The notes below the pieces were generated by a model, which was not told the origin of the DNA, searched no databases, and worked only from the letters and a program-made list of their open reading frames with translations. A stretch of 64,000 nt of DNA, from positions 2,480,001-2,544,000 of the forward strand of contig JYIP02000005.1 in NCBI GenBank assembly GCA_001051155.2, written 5' to 3'. The first letter of the stretch is position 1; every line of letters begins with the position of its first letter. Both the position numbers and the translations under genes were made by a program. Below, in pieces: positions 23,446-35,662 of the stretch. This DNA is from Chrysoporthe austroafricana. Its lineage: Eukaryota; Ascomycota; Sordariomycetes; Diaporthales; Cryphonectriaceae.

Positions 23446-25117
23446 ATGTCTTTCCAGCCCATACTCACCTTCAAGGCCGGCATCTGCGAGGTGGACGTGA
23501 GTTTCCACCCCCTCCAAGGCACCCCGTCGTCTTCACATGCTGATAAATCAACCAGCAATCCTCCAAACCATACAAGGTGAAGCCATCCCCAAGGCCCGGC
23601 TACATCTACCTCTACCAAGGTTCCGACGATGGTATGTAATGCAACCCACCGTCTCCGTTCTAGGTATTCCTGTGACCTTGCCACTGACTGCCGCCTGCAG
23701 ACCTCCTGCACTTTTGCTGGCGCGAGCGCAGCGTCCCCGCCGACCAGCCCGAGCTCGACCTGACCATGATCCCCACCGACGGCACCTTCGTACCCGTCGA
23801 GACCACCTCCTCATCTCCGGCGACCGCCAAGACACAAGGCCGTATCTTCGTCCTCAAGTTCGAGTCCTCGTCTACGCGCCACCTATTCTGGCTGCAGTCG
23901 CACCCCCAGCACTCTGGCGGCGACCCAACCTGGCTGAGCCCTCGTGACCGCAAGATCGGCGAGATCGTCAACAAGCTGCTGCAGGGCGAGGAGGTCGACG
24001 TCAACGCGGAGCTGGCTTCAGTGCGAAATTCCGGCGGCGGCTCAGGCCGCAGGGATACCGACGGCGATGAGTCCATGGAGGATGCCGAGGGCCACGGTGC
24101 TGAGCAGCACGAGCCTGGTAGCGGTGGTGCCGGCGCGGATGCGACCGGCGGTGATGTCAGAGAAGAAGGCGAGGAGTCGAGGGAGGGCGGTGCGGATGGG
24201 GCAAGAGCGTAGGTTTCATTTCCTCTTCATCCGCTGCCCACCAACCTATTGTGTGGAGTGAAGCCTCCATAAGCACAGAGATACGGAGCTACGTTCAGGT
24301 CGGTGCCTTGACGGAAGAAAAGAAGAGTCATTTGGCATGGGCATCTTCAGCATGAGCCGCAAGGCCGATCAAATGAGGAATAAGACATGGCATAGGGCAA
24401 CGGCGTATTATTGATATACATTTAGATATGATTCATGATGAAAGAATGGACTTCACGGGCACAGATGTATCGGCACGAAGCTCTCGCTTGCTCGTTGACC
24501 GCCCCCCTCCCCTCGTCTCTCACTTACATTGTCGTCGCTCTCAGTGATGGTCTGCTAACAAGCCTTATAGAGCAAGTGCCATGCCTGCCGATGCCCAAGA
24601 AGCAGTACGAAACTTCCTCGCCTCCTTGCAAGGCGGCCAAGGCGGCATGTCGCAGCAGTCCGCCCAGGGCAAAGTCTACCCGCTCCTCAACGACCTCCTC
24701 GAGACCTCGACCACCATCCCTATGGTCGCCTCCGCCGACGAAGCCTACGTCGACAACCTGCTCTCGTTCCTCCCCCCGGTGGTCCTCGTGCTCGCGCAGC
24801 AGGGCGCCTCCTCCTCGGGCGACACGATCGCGAACGAGCCCTCTGCAGAGTCCGCCAGGGCCGCGCTGGCGTCCATGAGCCTCGCGCAGAAGAAGGCCCT
24901 GCTCGAGAAGGTCCTGCGCAGCCCGCAGTTCCACCAGAGCCTCGCGAGCCTGAGCATGGCGCTGAGGGACGGGGGGCTGCCGAGCATTGCCGAGGCGCTG
25001 CGGATCAAGGTTGAGAACGGCGGGCTCGTCAGGGGCGGCAGCATGCCGCTTGGCGGCGGCGAGGCGGTCGAGGCGTTTGTGGAGGGGGTGAAGCGCAGTG
25101 TGCAGGAGAAGCAGTAG
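23446..25117 (+). CDS. RPN13: 26S proteasome ubiquitin receptor Rpn13
   Basis: Four exons: 23446..23496, 23556..23631, 23701..24208, 24571..25117; 393 aa. The N-terminal Pru domain (about residues 1-120) shows ILTFKAGICEVD, KVKPSPRPGYIYLYQGSDD, LLHFCWRERS, IFVLKFESSSTRHLFWLQS and an acidic/Gly-rich linker. The C-terminal DEUBAD-like domain (about 215-393) contains VRNFLASLQGG, YPLLNDLL, KKALLEKVLRSPQFHQSLAS, LSMALRDGGLPSIAEAL and FVEGVKRSVQ. Pru binds ubiquitin and Rpn2 at the 19S particle; DEUBAD recruits Uch37-type hydrolases. The third intron is 362 nt with donor GTAGGT; the join GC|A GCA restores frame to the start of the second half. If it is not spliced, a stop follows one residue later. 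I prefer one gene over two because the second half begins without its own family-typical start and fungal Rpn13 has both domains. Confidence 0.88.
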
Positions 25118-28100
25118 ACGGCTGCATGTTGTGGCTATGAGGGGATAGGTATGGCTGACTATCGTTGTCGGCTGGGTTTAAGTTGGGACATAGAGAGTAA
25201 TGCCTACTTGGGGACGGTAGAGAGCGTGATAGACACTCGAAATACCATGCTACGACTAATACCTTGCCTTCGCTTCAGCGCAAGTACGGACCGAGAGCAG
25301 GACGCCTGCTAGGGAACTCCGCTACCAAGAGGTTCGTGACATATGCCTTCACTAGGGATGGATGTACGTCCGTACATCCTTTGTGGTAGATATCACCCGG
25401 TCGATGCATCCATATCAGCAGTTGCTAAGGATCCTTCTTTTACTACATCTTGACTACTGCTTTAACTTGCAACTTGGGCTGGTTAGATTCGCACTGTATG
25501 CCCTCATCGGCTTGCGGCAGACTGCCTACTGATTAGAAATACCTCATGAATTCAACACGACAGATCTGACTGATGACGGATGTCCGTAGAGATGATTCAG
25601 CTCCGCAGGGGTCACATTCGGTCACATTCCGAGGACAAAGCCTCTGTCTAGGTCGAGTCTCCTCTCCCAGACAATGATCTCCGGTTAGGTGGCGTCACCC
25701 TCCTTTATTCTTTCTCCCTCTTATGTTTTCACATTTTGGTCACACAATTGAGTAAAAACGCGTCTGACCTCTGAAGACCTCTTGCGACAGCCGGAGTGGC
25801 TTCTTGTGTATGTGGTACTGTGGAGACCATTTCAATCCATCTAGTCTTATTGTGTTAACAATGTATTCTCCTTCCGGGCCAGATTGGGATGGCCGTTTCT
25901 TCTCTTCGAACGATGAGCCACCTTCGAGCGGTTGGAGGGATGACGACTGCACCTCGTAGGTTCTATGAATGATCTGCAACAACATGCTCATGTTCTCTCG
26001 TAGCAATTCGTCATCTTGCTTCGACGATCGCTGCTGAGATGTGGCTGATCCCCCGCATTGATTACGAAGAGAAGAAGAATACTTTTCCCTCTTTTTTTTT
26101 TGAAGAAAAGGTGGGGGGGCTCTCCGCAGGTAACTGCGAATAGCACGCACGGGATATGAGCTTTGCCAACCCAAGAACCGTTGAAGCAACCCAGCAGCGA
26201 TCTTTATTTAGCAACTGCCGTGGCACGACACCCCCTCGCACATCACAACCCCATCTGGTAGCGGTGCGTGCATGACACAACCAGCTGCTGCGCGTGCAGT
26301 GCGTAGCAAGGCTGGTGCAACAAGAGGACGTCGTGACACGCAGCAAACGCACGCATGTGCTGCCTGCCCCCTCCTCCTTCGGCCCAACCAAAGCACAGCG
26401 CCCAACGCGGAGGATGACAGAACAGCCCTATGACCAGACGTCACCCCTCCTGTGCGTCCCGACCTTCAGCACCCGCGGCCGGTGCTTCCTCGGTGCTCCT
26501 CACCTGGGCGGCGGGCGGTGGTTGGATACACGGCAGAGAGGGGCGGCGGGCGGTTGGCTCGCTAGGCGGTGCGGCGCTGGCCCCCTCGCAGGATGTGTGG
26601 GTGGTGGTGATGTGATGGTGGTGGTGAGACAGTGCGGGAGGGGGCCTGTGGCGCACGTTCCGGGCTTGCCCAGCCAGGGCCCCGCTTGGGGGGTGGTAGA
26701 TCGACTCGGCGGGGCTTGGGGATCTGTGGGATCTGCGCGCGGGTGCTGCTTCACCTGGCTGCAGCCCAGGAGGAGCGCGCCGTGCACTAGTCGTGCTCGA
26801 TAGAGAAAGGTGTCGTTGGGCCTGCTGGCAGGCCTGCACGGCGGCCGATCAGGACATACTATATTATGTACGTGGTACAGCAGATGTGCACGTCCTCGTC
26901 CCCTTTGTCTGTGGAACGGTTCGAGAAGGCTGCAGGACGGGCCCTGTCGGTGCGGGACCCTGGCAGCTGGGTACTTACATTGTATGGTTCCTGCTACCCC
27001 ACAATGAGGTGCAGGGAAGGGCCATCATGGGCCATCCATCCCCCAGGAGATGGGATCGCCCTCCAGCGGACCCGGCATCACAACTTGACGGGCGACACGC
27101 CCTCTGGCGCGCCGGCACGGTGGACATGTCTGCGGCGACACAGGCACGCACAGCAGCCAGCCTGCGAGGTGCTGGGCAGCGGCCTCTTACGGCGAGATGA
27201 GAACCCGACGGGACGAGACGGGGCGGGCGATTTCGGCGCGGAGAGTGGGCACGCGCGTGTGGCCCCGGACCGGTCCTGGAGGAATCGAGATCCGGATGCC
27301 GCGGCAGCAGGCAGCCAAGGCAAGACCAGAGGACCGCGGCAATGTGACGCAGTCGAGGCAACCAGCGGTGACCCGACAGCACGGGCGGGGGGCCTGGAAT
27401 TACGACCCGACGAGGCCCAAAGGCGGGACACAGATCTAGCCGAGCGTACAGTAGTGCGTGTCTCGAGGGCTCGCGCGGTGAACCACCTCCGTCTCAGCCC
27501 TGCCCTCCCTTGTGCCCAGAAGGGCGATCGATGCTCGCGAGAACCACCGCCAGGGGAGAGATGCCGTGCCTGCGGGCGGTGGGTCGTGCCTCTGGGCGAC
27601 CCTGACTGCGTCTGGAGGATTGCCGTGCGTGTGCGCGCCGTCAGCCAGCGGCGCCGCGTTCCTGAAAGCTAAGCAGCGCATCCTCCCGACGTATCTTGGT
27701 TCTGAATCTGCCCCCGGCGCCTGGTCGGCTAGGTGAGAGGCTGTGCTTGTGCTGCAGGTGAGAAAGACGGGGAAAACCTGGCACGGCCATGTGGTCCAGT
27801 GGTCTTGGCACACTGCACTGCCTGACACACTGTACTCCCTGCGGCCAAGCCCGCTCCTGATTGGGCCCGGCGCTCTGGGCGACACTGACAGGAAGGGGGG
27901 GGGGCAACTGGGTGAATGGTCATGCAACCCTGCAGGCGCCTGGCTGCTTCTTCATCGGATGGGGCCTCTTGGGGGGGTGACCATGGTTCCAGCGGGCTTC
28001 GGAGCAGCTCGCCAGGCCGCGCGAGGTGAGTCGTGGGCGGCGCCCCAGCAGGACCTGCGACTCATTCATCCTCCTGTGGGCTGTGGGGGCGCGCACTCGA

Positions 28101-29523
28101 ACCGTCGCAGGGTCCGACTCAACAGCGGCAGACGGCCACGGGGGGCTGCCACACTGTGCAGGCTGTGCAGCCGTGCAGCTCGTACTCGTACAAGACGGGA
28201 CCGGCCTTCCTACTTGGGGCTGATCACGGAGGCCAAACCACTACCCGTATACACATAGTCACAGGCGCTTTGTCTGACCAGCTGCCTCAGCGTTATTGTC
28301 TGTTCGTCCTGGGCCGGTTCGCCCCCCATCCCAGAAGAGGAGGAGGTCGACAGGGCGGAGCGACTCGAGAACTGCCGGTCGAGATAGCTGGCAGGCTATT
28401 TTGTACAGAGTGACCTGGACGAGGGGTCGGGCCAATCATCCCACCTGGCTCGGCTATCGCTGTCTTGTCCCTGAATACCGGACGAGATTGGCAGCGCGAG
28501 CAGATAATAATTGAATTGTCGGCACGGCGATCATCACATCTCCTTCGCTGCCCATCCGTCCGTCCACATCCCCAGCGCAATCACCGGCAGCACCACCCCA
28601 TCGCCAGTTCCAGGCAAGCCCGCACCGCACCGGCGCACGCCAGCAGACACACTGTACGGACGGACTTACAGGTCGGTCGTCCACGCTTACGCTCAGCTTT
28701 CCCACCCAGGGCCCTGCCGCCCCCGGTCGCCATCCCACTCGTTCTCTGGGGAATCAGGCACTACCCCGTACATACCGAGTAGTACCTCCGTACGCCAGCA
28801 GAAAAAGACCCAGATGGCCCAGGCCCGTTCGAGCCACCTGCAGCGCTGCGCGTCGAGCACGAGGTAGAGGCTGCTCGCTTCGACGATCCTTCCCAAGCAT
28901 CAGCACTGTGTCACGCACATCCCCTCCTGGACGCCTACCGCCGAGTATGTACGGTACCTTGCGAAGTACCTGCTCCTCTGCTGCACCTTCTTGGCCACCA
29001 TCGCGCCCCGAACACCTCCTTACCTCCGCAGATCCGTCAGCTCCTTCGCCTGGGGCTCGCAGGCCGGCTGGTGGTTCGACCTCGTCCCTCCCCAGCAAGC
29101 CCAGCAAGCAGCTGCTGCCCGTCCTCCAGCTCTGCGCCGCCCTTTTCTCAACCTCGCTCGTCGCCCGTCGCCCGTCGCCCATAACTCCGGCCCGCCCCCG
29201 TCAGAAGTACCCAAGACGCCCAGAGGCCCCGTCTGGCCTGCCTGGCTGCCGTAGAGACGCTTCGCCCAGCCAACTCCGCGCCGCGACCTGTGCGCTCCGC
29301 CCGGCCTCCTCTTCCCCTTCGCTACGGATAGCTTCAGCCCGCCCAGCGCCACACCTCGTCGAGTGGGCTGACCCACGAGAGCTGCGCGTTCCGGATGTTG
29401 GGCCCTCGGATCGCTGCGTCGTCCTGAGCTCCTGGGTTCGACCGGCCTGCCGGATCGACGTCCCCCCTTCCTCCCCCGCCGATCTCCCTCTGCGGACAGC
29501 TTTGCTGTGTCTACGTCCTCGCC
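25118..29523. other. Gene-poor region, 4.4 kb
   Basis: From 25.1 to 26.1 kb the DNA is AT-richer and includes an inverted repeat at 25360-25379. From 26.3 to 29.5 kb it is GC-rich with many overlapping open frames on both strands (up to 276 codons) that match nothing and lack splice-linked partners. The last few hundred bases are the promoter and 5' UTR of the creB-type gene. No RNA gene or transposon recognised. Confidence 0.5.
25360..25379. repeat. Perfect 9-bp inverted repeat
   Basis: GGATGTACG, two bases, then CGTACATCC. It could form a small cruciform or be a dimeric protein site; nothing nearby fixes its role. Confidence 0.7.
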
Positions 29524-32240
29524 ATGTCGGGGTTCATGAAGAAGCTGCGAAGCGCCAGCGCTGTAAGTCAAGCGCCGCGGCGATCTTGCGACGCCGCGCC
29601 GCGCCGCGCCACGAACAAGCCGTGCCCCTCCCCCCTTGGCGCCTTGCCCCCAGGCACAGGAAGACGACCGCTGACCCAGAGAACTGCAGGGCGCTTCGAC
29701 AGCACCGAAAGACACCACTCTAAAGTCCAAGAAGGATGAGCCGCCCGTGGAAAAGACGCCCCTGGAAAAGATGCTACAGAATGCAGGGCCGTTGCGGGAA
29801 GACGGCAGCGACAAGTTCTTTGGCCTCGAGAATGTGCGTCCCCCTCCCACCCGCCCGCCCGGCGGGCTCTACATGTTGGGTGCAGCTGCTAACTCGGTAT
29901 CTCCTCCAGTTTGGCAACACATGGTGCGAACTCTACCCCGATCGCTGGCCCGCGAACCTTGTACACTGACGGCGGGACAGTTACTGTAACTCGATAGTAC
30001 AAGCGCTTTACTACTGCGAGACATTCCGAAATAATGTCGTCAACTACCCACCGCACTCCCCTTTAGATACCCCGGACGGGCAGACGAGAAAGGTCAACGT
30101 CACCATAAGACCGCCCCCGAACGGCAATGCCTCGCCCACGAGCAAGCAGAAACCTCTGACGGCGGCCCAGGTCATGAAGCAGAGGCAGCAGATCAATGCC
30201 GGCCAGTTGCCGCCCGGGCAGCAGCGGCCAGAGGACAGACCGGACTCTCCAGAATACAAGAAAAAGCAGGCCATGATCAAGGGGCCGGTGCTGGAGCTGG
30301 GCCAGGAGAACAGCGGCGCCTATGGCATGGACGAAAGCACGTTCACGGGCCTCAAGGACATCTTCACTGCGTTGATCGAGAGCGAAACCCGGACAGGCGT
30401 GCTGAGTCCCCAACGGTTTCTCGAGATCTTCAAGCGAGACAACGAGGCCTTCCGCAACCAGAACCACCAGGACGCGCACGAGTTCTATGGCTTGGTCTTG
30501 AACGACGTCATAGCAAACGTGGAAGCGAGTGCGAGACGGTTGCTGGAATCGGAAATGCTGAATGCAAACGGGCTGGTGCATTCGATCGACAATGCACTTG
30601 GCGCATCGACGGCGTTGGCGAAGGCTCAGCAGGCTACAGGGGCGATGTCGCCAGGGACTGGCTGGGTACACGACATATTCGAGGGTGTCTTGACTTCGGA
30701 AACGAAGTGCCTGGCCTGTGAGACCACGTCACAGAGGGACGAGACATTTCTGGATCTCTCTATTGACCTGGAGGAGCATTCGTCCGTAACGTCCTGTCTG
30801 CGGAAATTCTCAGACGAGGAGATGTTGTGCGAGAGGAACAAATTCCACTGCGATCAGTGCGGTGGCCTGCAAGAGGCCGAGAAGAGGATGAAGATCAAGA
30901 AGCTGCCGAAGGTCATGGCTCTGCACCTGAAGCGTTTCAAGTACACCGAAGACTTCACCCGGCTGCAAAAGCTCTTCCACCGCGTCGTCTACCCATACCA
31001 TCTGCGCATGTTTAACACGACGGACGATGCGGACGAACCTGATCGGCTTTATGAGTTATACGCAGTGGTCGTACACATTGGAGGCAATGCCTACCATGGG
31101 CACTACGTCGCGGTCATCAAGACGCCCGACAGGGGCTGGCTGCTGTTCGACGATGAAATGGTCGAACCAGTCGACAGGCATTTTGTGCGCAACTTCTTCG
31201 GGGACAAACCCGGCATGGCCTGTGCGTACGTCTTGTTCTACCAAGAAACTACGCACGAGAAAGTCATGGCAGAACAGGAAGAGGAGGGCCTCGAGGAGGT
31301 CAGGCTGGAGCGGGAGAAGGCCGATCTTGCCCAAGACCGCCTCAAGACCAACGGCAACGGCGAGGCCAGATCGCCCTTGACCAGACAGTTCACGACGCCC
31401 ACCTCGCCGACGGATGAAAAAGACAACTTTGCCGTTCTCGATCATGTAGAAACAGCTCCTGGGGGTCTCGAGGCACCGCCGGTCCCACCGATCCCGGAAG
31501 AAGTCCCCCCACCCGTTAAAACATACCCGCTGAACCCGGCGCCTCCACCACCCCCAGCCGTCGAGCCTTCCACTCCTGCCACGCCGGTGACAGCCCTCAG
31601 GGTGGATACGTCGTTCCAATCGCCCAAGCCGAGCAAGGAAGACAAGAAGCTGGAAAAGAAGGAACAGAAAGCCGCAGAGAAGGCACGCAAGCTTGCGGAA
31701 AAGGAACAGCTGAAAGAGGAAGAGAAGCGCCGCAAGGAGAGCGCCAAGCAGATACAGCAGCTGCGCAAGAAGAATGACGAAGAGCTACAGAAAGCTCGGG
31801 CCGAGAGCAAGGCCATGTCAGTCGCGGAAGAGAAGCAGCGGAAGAAGAGCATGGCCGCCGAGGCCATGCCCCTCAGCCCCTCGACGCCCGGCCACTCGGG
31901 TCACCTGCTGGACCGCGCGAACAGAGGGAGCAAGTCGCTGGGGCGCAAGTCGCTCAACATGAGCTGGCTGGGAGGGTCCTCCAAGGAGAAGAACAAGGAG
32001 AAGGACAAGGACAGAGAGGACATGGCGGTGATCCGAGAAAACGGTAAGGAACCAGAACCCGAGTCCGAGCCTTCCGAGTCGGCGGTGGTCTTCAACACCG
32101 TCGATTATGACGGGAGCGAGGGGGCGCGCTCCTCTTCTAACGCGGATAGGCCCTCGGATAAGCCTGACTCTGCCAAACAACCGCTGAGGGAGCGCTTCAG
32201 CTTCAGCATCGGGAAGAAGAGGAGCAGCGTCTTTTCCTAG
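29524..32240 (+). CDS. creB: Ubiquitin carboxyl-terminal hydrolase, creB / USP12-46 type
   Basis: Four exons: 29524..29562, 29690..29833, 29910..29923 (14 nt), 29981..32240; 818 aa. The Cys box is FGNTCYCNS with catalytic Cys66, whose codon is split TG|T by the third intron. The QDAHEF box follows. Zinc-ribbon pairs are C309/C312 (CLAC) and C356/C359 (CDQC). The His box is [12 protein letters not shown] with catalytic His440, followed by [12 protein letters not shown]. The C-terminal ~370 residues are Pro-rich, then a Lys/Glu-rich coiled coil (about residues 605-690) and a basic, Ser-rich tail ending FSFSIGKKR. Architecture and coiled-coil tail match Aspergillus creB, a deubiquitinase in carbon catabolite repression that works with the WD-repeat protein CreC. 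CreC is not in this window. Role in catabolite repression is inferred from orthology. Confidence 0.93.
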
Positions 32241-33279
32241 CGGGGCCCGGCTCCTCCTCACCTCCCAACCCCCCTCCTCCGCTCCGTCGGACTGAGGGAC
32301 TGATGGCGTTTACCGGGTTTGTTGTTATTCATCTTGGTTCTCTGGCTCTTTGGATACCACGGAGGATTTCGTTTTATCTCGACTCTCTGGACCATGGCAA
32401 AAGGGAAAAAAAGTTCAGCGCTGGGGGCTGATCGGGCTCATCTTCTCTGCCTTTCTTGCGCGTATTATTATTTCTGCCCAGAGCTGTTTTCCTGGGGAGC
32501 CACTCGAAAGCACGGCTGGCGCTGGAGGGAGCAACTTCTCTCCCTCCAGCTGCCACAGGCCGGTGGTTTGGTCCTGCCGGCCAGCCGCAGCAGAGCACGC
32601 GGGGCTGTACACAGCGGATTGCGTTGGGCCTGGTTCGCATTTGGGATGGGGCGGTACTTGTATGTATATACTCTTGCAGCAGCTTTCCTCTCGATACCAC
32701 GTCTCGTCGCTGCCGGGTATCCATGTACACTTATACACACCGAAAAGAAAGCGCTGGAGCGGGCGGGTAGGTAGACCTGCAATGAACCGCGTCCGATTTT
32801 CAATGCTCTGTTTGGGCTGAACTGTACGGGACCGTGTGTGTGTGTGCCTTGGCCTGCCCGCGAAATGGACATCTCTCGCCTAACCATAATTCATAACGAT
32901 GCGGATCGAAACCACGGAAGTCTATTGCCCATATTGTGACACCTTTCTGACGCTCCCGCTTGCGTGCCCTCGTTCCGTAACGCCCTGACGCCGTGCACCA
33001 GTTCGCCTCTCATGAACTGCGCGGACCGATGGGGACCATTCTCAATCAAGCCAGGCCTCTCCAGCCTCGCTGTCCTTTCGCTCTTGATAGTAGTATTACA
33101 ACATAGGTTGTGCGTCTCGACCGCGACAACGCGCAGGCCTGTCCACCAGGTAGGTCCCTGTATCCGCCCGGAGAGGCTGCAGCAACGGCGTCCGGTCTGG
33201 CCTGTCGATGTCCGCGTGCGCTTTCTTCTTCCCTGCCCTGCCTGACGGTCTCACCACATCTCCCTCTCGCCGCAGCCGC
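32241..33279. other. Convergent intergenic region
   Basis: 3' flanks of the creB-type gene (+) and Yos1 (-). It includes T-rich stretches at 32320-32470 that fit a 3' UTR and a short GT run at 32834-32845. Frames of 100-156 codons overlap on both strands without family similarity. Confidence 0.45.
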
Positions 33280-33809
33280 TTATCCGAGGATCAGCTCGTA
33301 GACTATTATCAGTGTGTTGAAGATGATCAGGGGTACTGTCCGCGATTTCTGTCAGCGCCCTGGCCCGCACGCGTTCGGGGACAGGAGGGGAGTCTGGAGC
33401 CCCGACGTACCTCTCATGATCATCCGCACGCTCGCTATCAGGCTGATGATCTTGCCCTTGACGCTCTGGTCTGGCCCCGACTGCCCGAAGGCCGGGTCGT
33501 GGGATTTGGCGGAGAAGCCGACTGCAGGGTTCCGGGACGTTAGCCTCGTCGCTCTCTTTCTAACCCCCCTGACCCCCAAAACCTCCTCTCTATTAAACCA
33601 GGAGAGGAAGCCTGGAGGTCTCCCTCCGCCCAGGGTCATGCACTCAACACGTACTGCGCGCGAGGAACCGGTCTTCGGAGAGTATGGCAATGGCGTTGAT
33701 GAGGAGGACGATAACTAGAACAAGCGCGCTGTCAGCGCATGGCTAGAATGGTATGGGCACGTTGCGGTGTCTCCTCCGTACCATAGATGAGGCTGCCGAG
33801 GGCTGCCAT
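33280..33809 (-). CDS. YOS1: Yos1 / IER3IP1-type ER-Golgi membrane protein
   Basis: Four short exons on the minus strand, each too short to stand out alone: 33809..33782 (28 nt), 33714..33655, 33521..33411, 33335..33280; total 84 aa. The spliced protein has an N-terminal hydrophobic helix (VIVLLINAIAIL), the conserved SEDRFLARIGF block, the QSVKGKIISLIASVR block, and a C-terminal hydrophobic helix ending NTLIIVYELILG. These are the hallmarks of Yos1 (yeast 85 aa; human IER3IP1 82 aa), a subunit of the Yip1-Yif1 complex needed for ER-to-Golgi vesicle transport. All three joins keep phase 1 and restore conserved residues (Val, Ile, Val), so the model is strong. It is head to head with PRE2, 526 bp apart. 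Confidence 0.93.
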
Positions 33810-34335
33810 GTTGAGTCGGGTTCGCGGCCTCTGTAGCCAAGCTGGCGCGGGGGTCTCAGGTCGTCTTGAGGGAGAGGAGGGGCGTCGGCGTGGTTTCTCG
33901 AAGCCGCAGAGACGCTTGTCGCGAGGGGTGGCCAAGGCTAATATATCTGTCCCATCGCGGGCCGCGCCTGTGAAAGCTGGCCTTGCGACTGTAAGCAAGC
34001 AATTACAGCAAGCCGTCCAGGGGTGCCCCCGGCCCAGCGCACTGACCAGGTTGCCGCGACCCGGATGCTCAGCTGTCCCAGTCCCGGCCGGCAGGGACGA
34101 ACGCGCATTGCCTGGAGCTGCCTTGAGCTCTGACGAACGACGGGCCAGACCTCACCCAGTGCAGCCCAGCCCATACCACCAACCTCCCATCACCAACCTG
34201 CCCTCCCTCCACCACTCGAGCCCGCTGTGACTGCCTTTTCTACCACCGACGCCGCTTTCTAGATCCTCGCCTCTCCGATTTCCACCCCACAAGGAACCAG
34301 CGCCTGCAGGAGAGCAGGCCATAGACGACGCCACG
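33810..34335. promoter_or_regulatory. Divergent promoter region, YOS1 / PRE2
   Basis: 526 bp between divergent start codons. The PRE2-proximal 100 bp is C-rich and pyrimidine-rich (about 34173-34300). No proteasome-type regulatory element recognised. Confidence 0.45.
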
Positions 34336-35300
34336 ATGGACACCCTCGTCGCGAGATACAGCCGGCCCGCCTACGCCCAGAACGAGGGCCTCACCGAGCA
34401 GGATGAGCTGGACATAAGCGATGCCGTCCCAAGCCCATCTCTGAAGTTCGCCATGCCTCCGATAGCTCAGGTAAAGGCCCCTCTCGCCCTTCCGCCCCCC
34501 TCCCCCGGGAGCAGGCCCGCAGCACTTCTGCTCGTCTCACCAGCTAGACCACGACCACTAACTGACTCTGTCCCCGACAGCCCTCCTCCTGGCTCCGCGC
34601 CGCAACCGACGACCGCTCGAACCCGCAGTGCCCCATCAAGATCGCCCACGGCACGACGACCCTCGCGTTCCGCTTCCAGGGCGGCATCATCGTGGCCACG
34701 GACTCCCGCGCGACGGCGGGCAACTGGATCGCCTCGCAGACGGTCAAGAAGGTGATCGAGATCAACAGCCAGCTGCTGGGCACCATGGCCGGCGGCGCCG
34801 CCGACTGCCAGTACTGGCTCGCCTGGCTGGGCATGCAGTGCCGCCTGCACGAGCTGCGGCACAAGCGGCGCATCAGCGTCGCCGCCGCCTCCAAGATCCT
34901 CGCCAACCTCGTCTACCAGTACAAGGGCATGGGCCTGTCCATGGGCACCATGTGCGCCGGCGTCACCAAGGAGGAGGGCCCCGCCCTTTACTACATCGAC
35001 TCGGACGGCACGCGCCTCGCGGGCAACCTCTTCTGCGTCGGCTCCGGCCAGACGTTCGCGTACGGCGTGCTCGACGCCGAGTACAGGTACGACCTGACCG
35101 AGGAGGAGGCGCTGGAGCTGGGCAGCCGGAGCATCCTGGCCGCGACGCACCGCGACGCCTACAGCGGTGGCTTCATCAACCTCTACCACGTCAAGGAGGA
35201 GGGCTGGGTCAAGCACGGCTTCAGCGACACGAACCCCATCTTCTGGAAGACGAAGCTGGACAAGGGCGAGTTTACGAACGTCACGAGCAACCTGGACTAG
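34336..35300 (+). CDS. PRE2: 20S proteasome subunit beta type-5 (chymotrypsin-like)
   Basis: Two exons, 34336..34470 and 34581..35300 (donor GTAAAG, acceptor CCGACAG, phase 0); 284 aa. A 69-residue propeptide ends IAHG, and the mature protein starts at Thr70 in TTTLAF, the catalytic threonine. Other active-site blocks are [20 protein letters not shown] (Asp17 and Lys33 region of the mature chain), [14 protein letters not shown], and [13 protein letters not shown]. The chymotrypsin-like beta5 subunit hydrolyses after hydrophobic residues in the core particle. Length and propeptide agree with yeast Pre2 (287 aa). Starts at the first ATG of the open exon, which gives the family-typical N-terminal propeptide. 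Confidence 0.96.
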
Positions 35301-35662
35301 GAGGCGACGCTGGATTCGGGCGAGGTAGAGTAGACAGGGGACTAGGACTTTGGGGCATGAGCTCGCCGGGTCTCTGCCTGGGCAAGGCATCGTGGCTACG
35401 AACAGTCACCCCGTGCCATGTATCTGTACAACAAATGATGACACACTGACACTATTCTTGCGTTTTATGAACGTTATATGGCCTATCGCTCCGTGACCAC
35501 TTTTCGACAAGCCATATTAAGCTGAGTAAGATGGCCCGTTCCTGATTATACATATAATATATCTTGGTGTATATTTAAGGGCGTGAAATAATACCCCGTA
35601 AGGCCTGGCTTTGTATCACTAGCTGGATGCCTGACTGGACCGACTGACCGACCGTGCCTTCT
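35301..35662. other. Convergent intergenic region
   Basis: 3' flanks of PRE2 (+) and the QRI7-type gene (-). AT-rich between 35450 and 35600, consistent with polyadenylation signals. Nothing else seen. Confidence 0.5.

Noticed and set aside
25740..26189. 149-codon open frame on the minus strand, AT-richer than its surroundings
   Set aside because: It contains a Lys-rich homopolymer-driven part and matches no family I know; there are no splice-linked exons. It could be an orphan gene, but nothing supports it.
26866..27672. 268-codon open frame (+) in GC-rich DNA
   Set aside because: Overlaps equally long frames on the other strand, with no recognisable domains or codon pattern; long frames are expected by chance at this GC content.
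29020..29850. 276-codon open frame (-)
   Set aside because: Runs antisense over the start of the creB-type gene and has only low-complexity Arg/Gly/Ser content.
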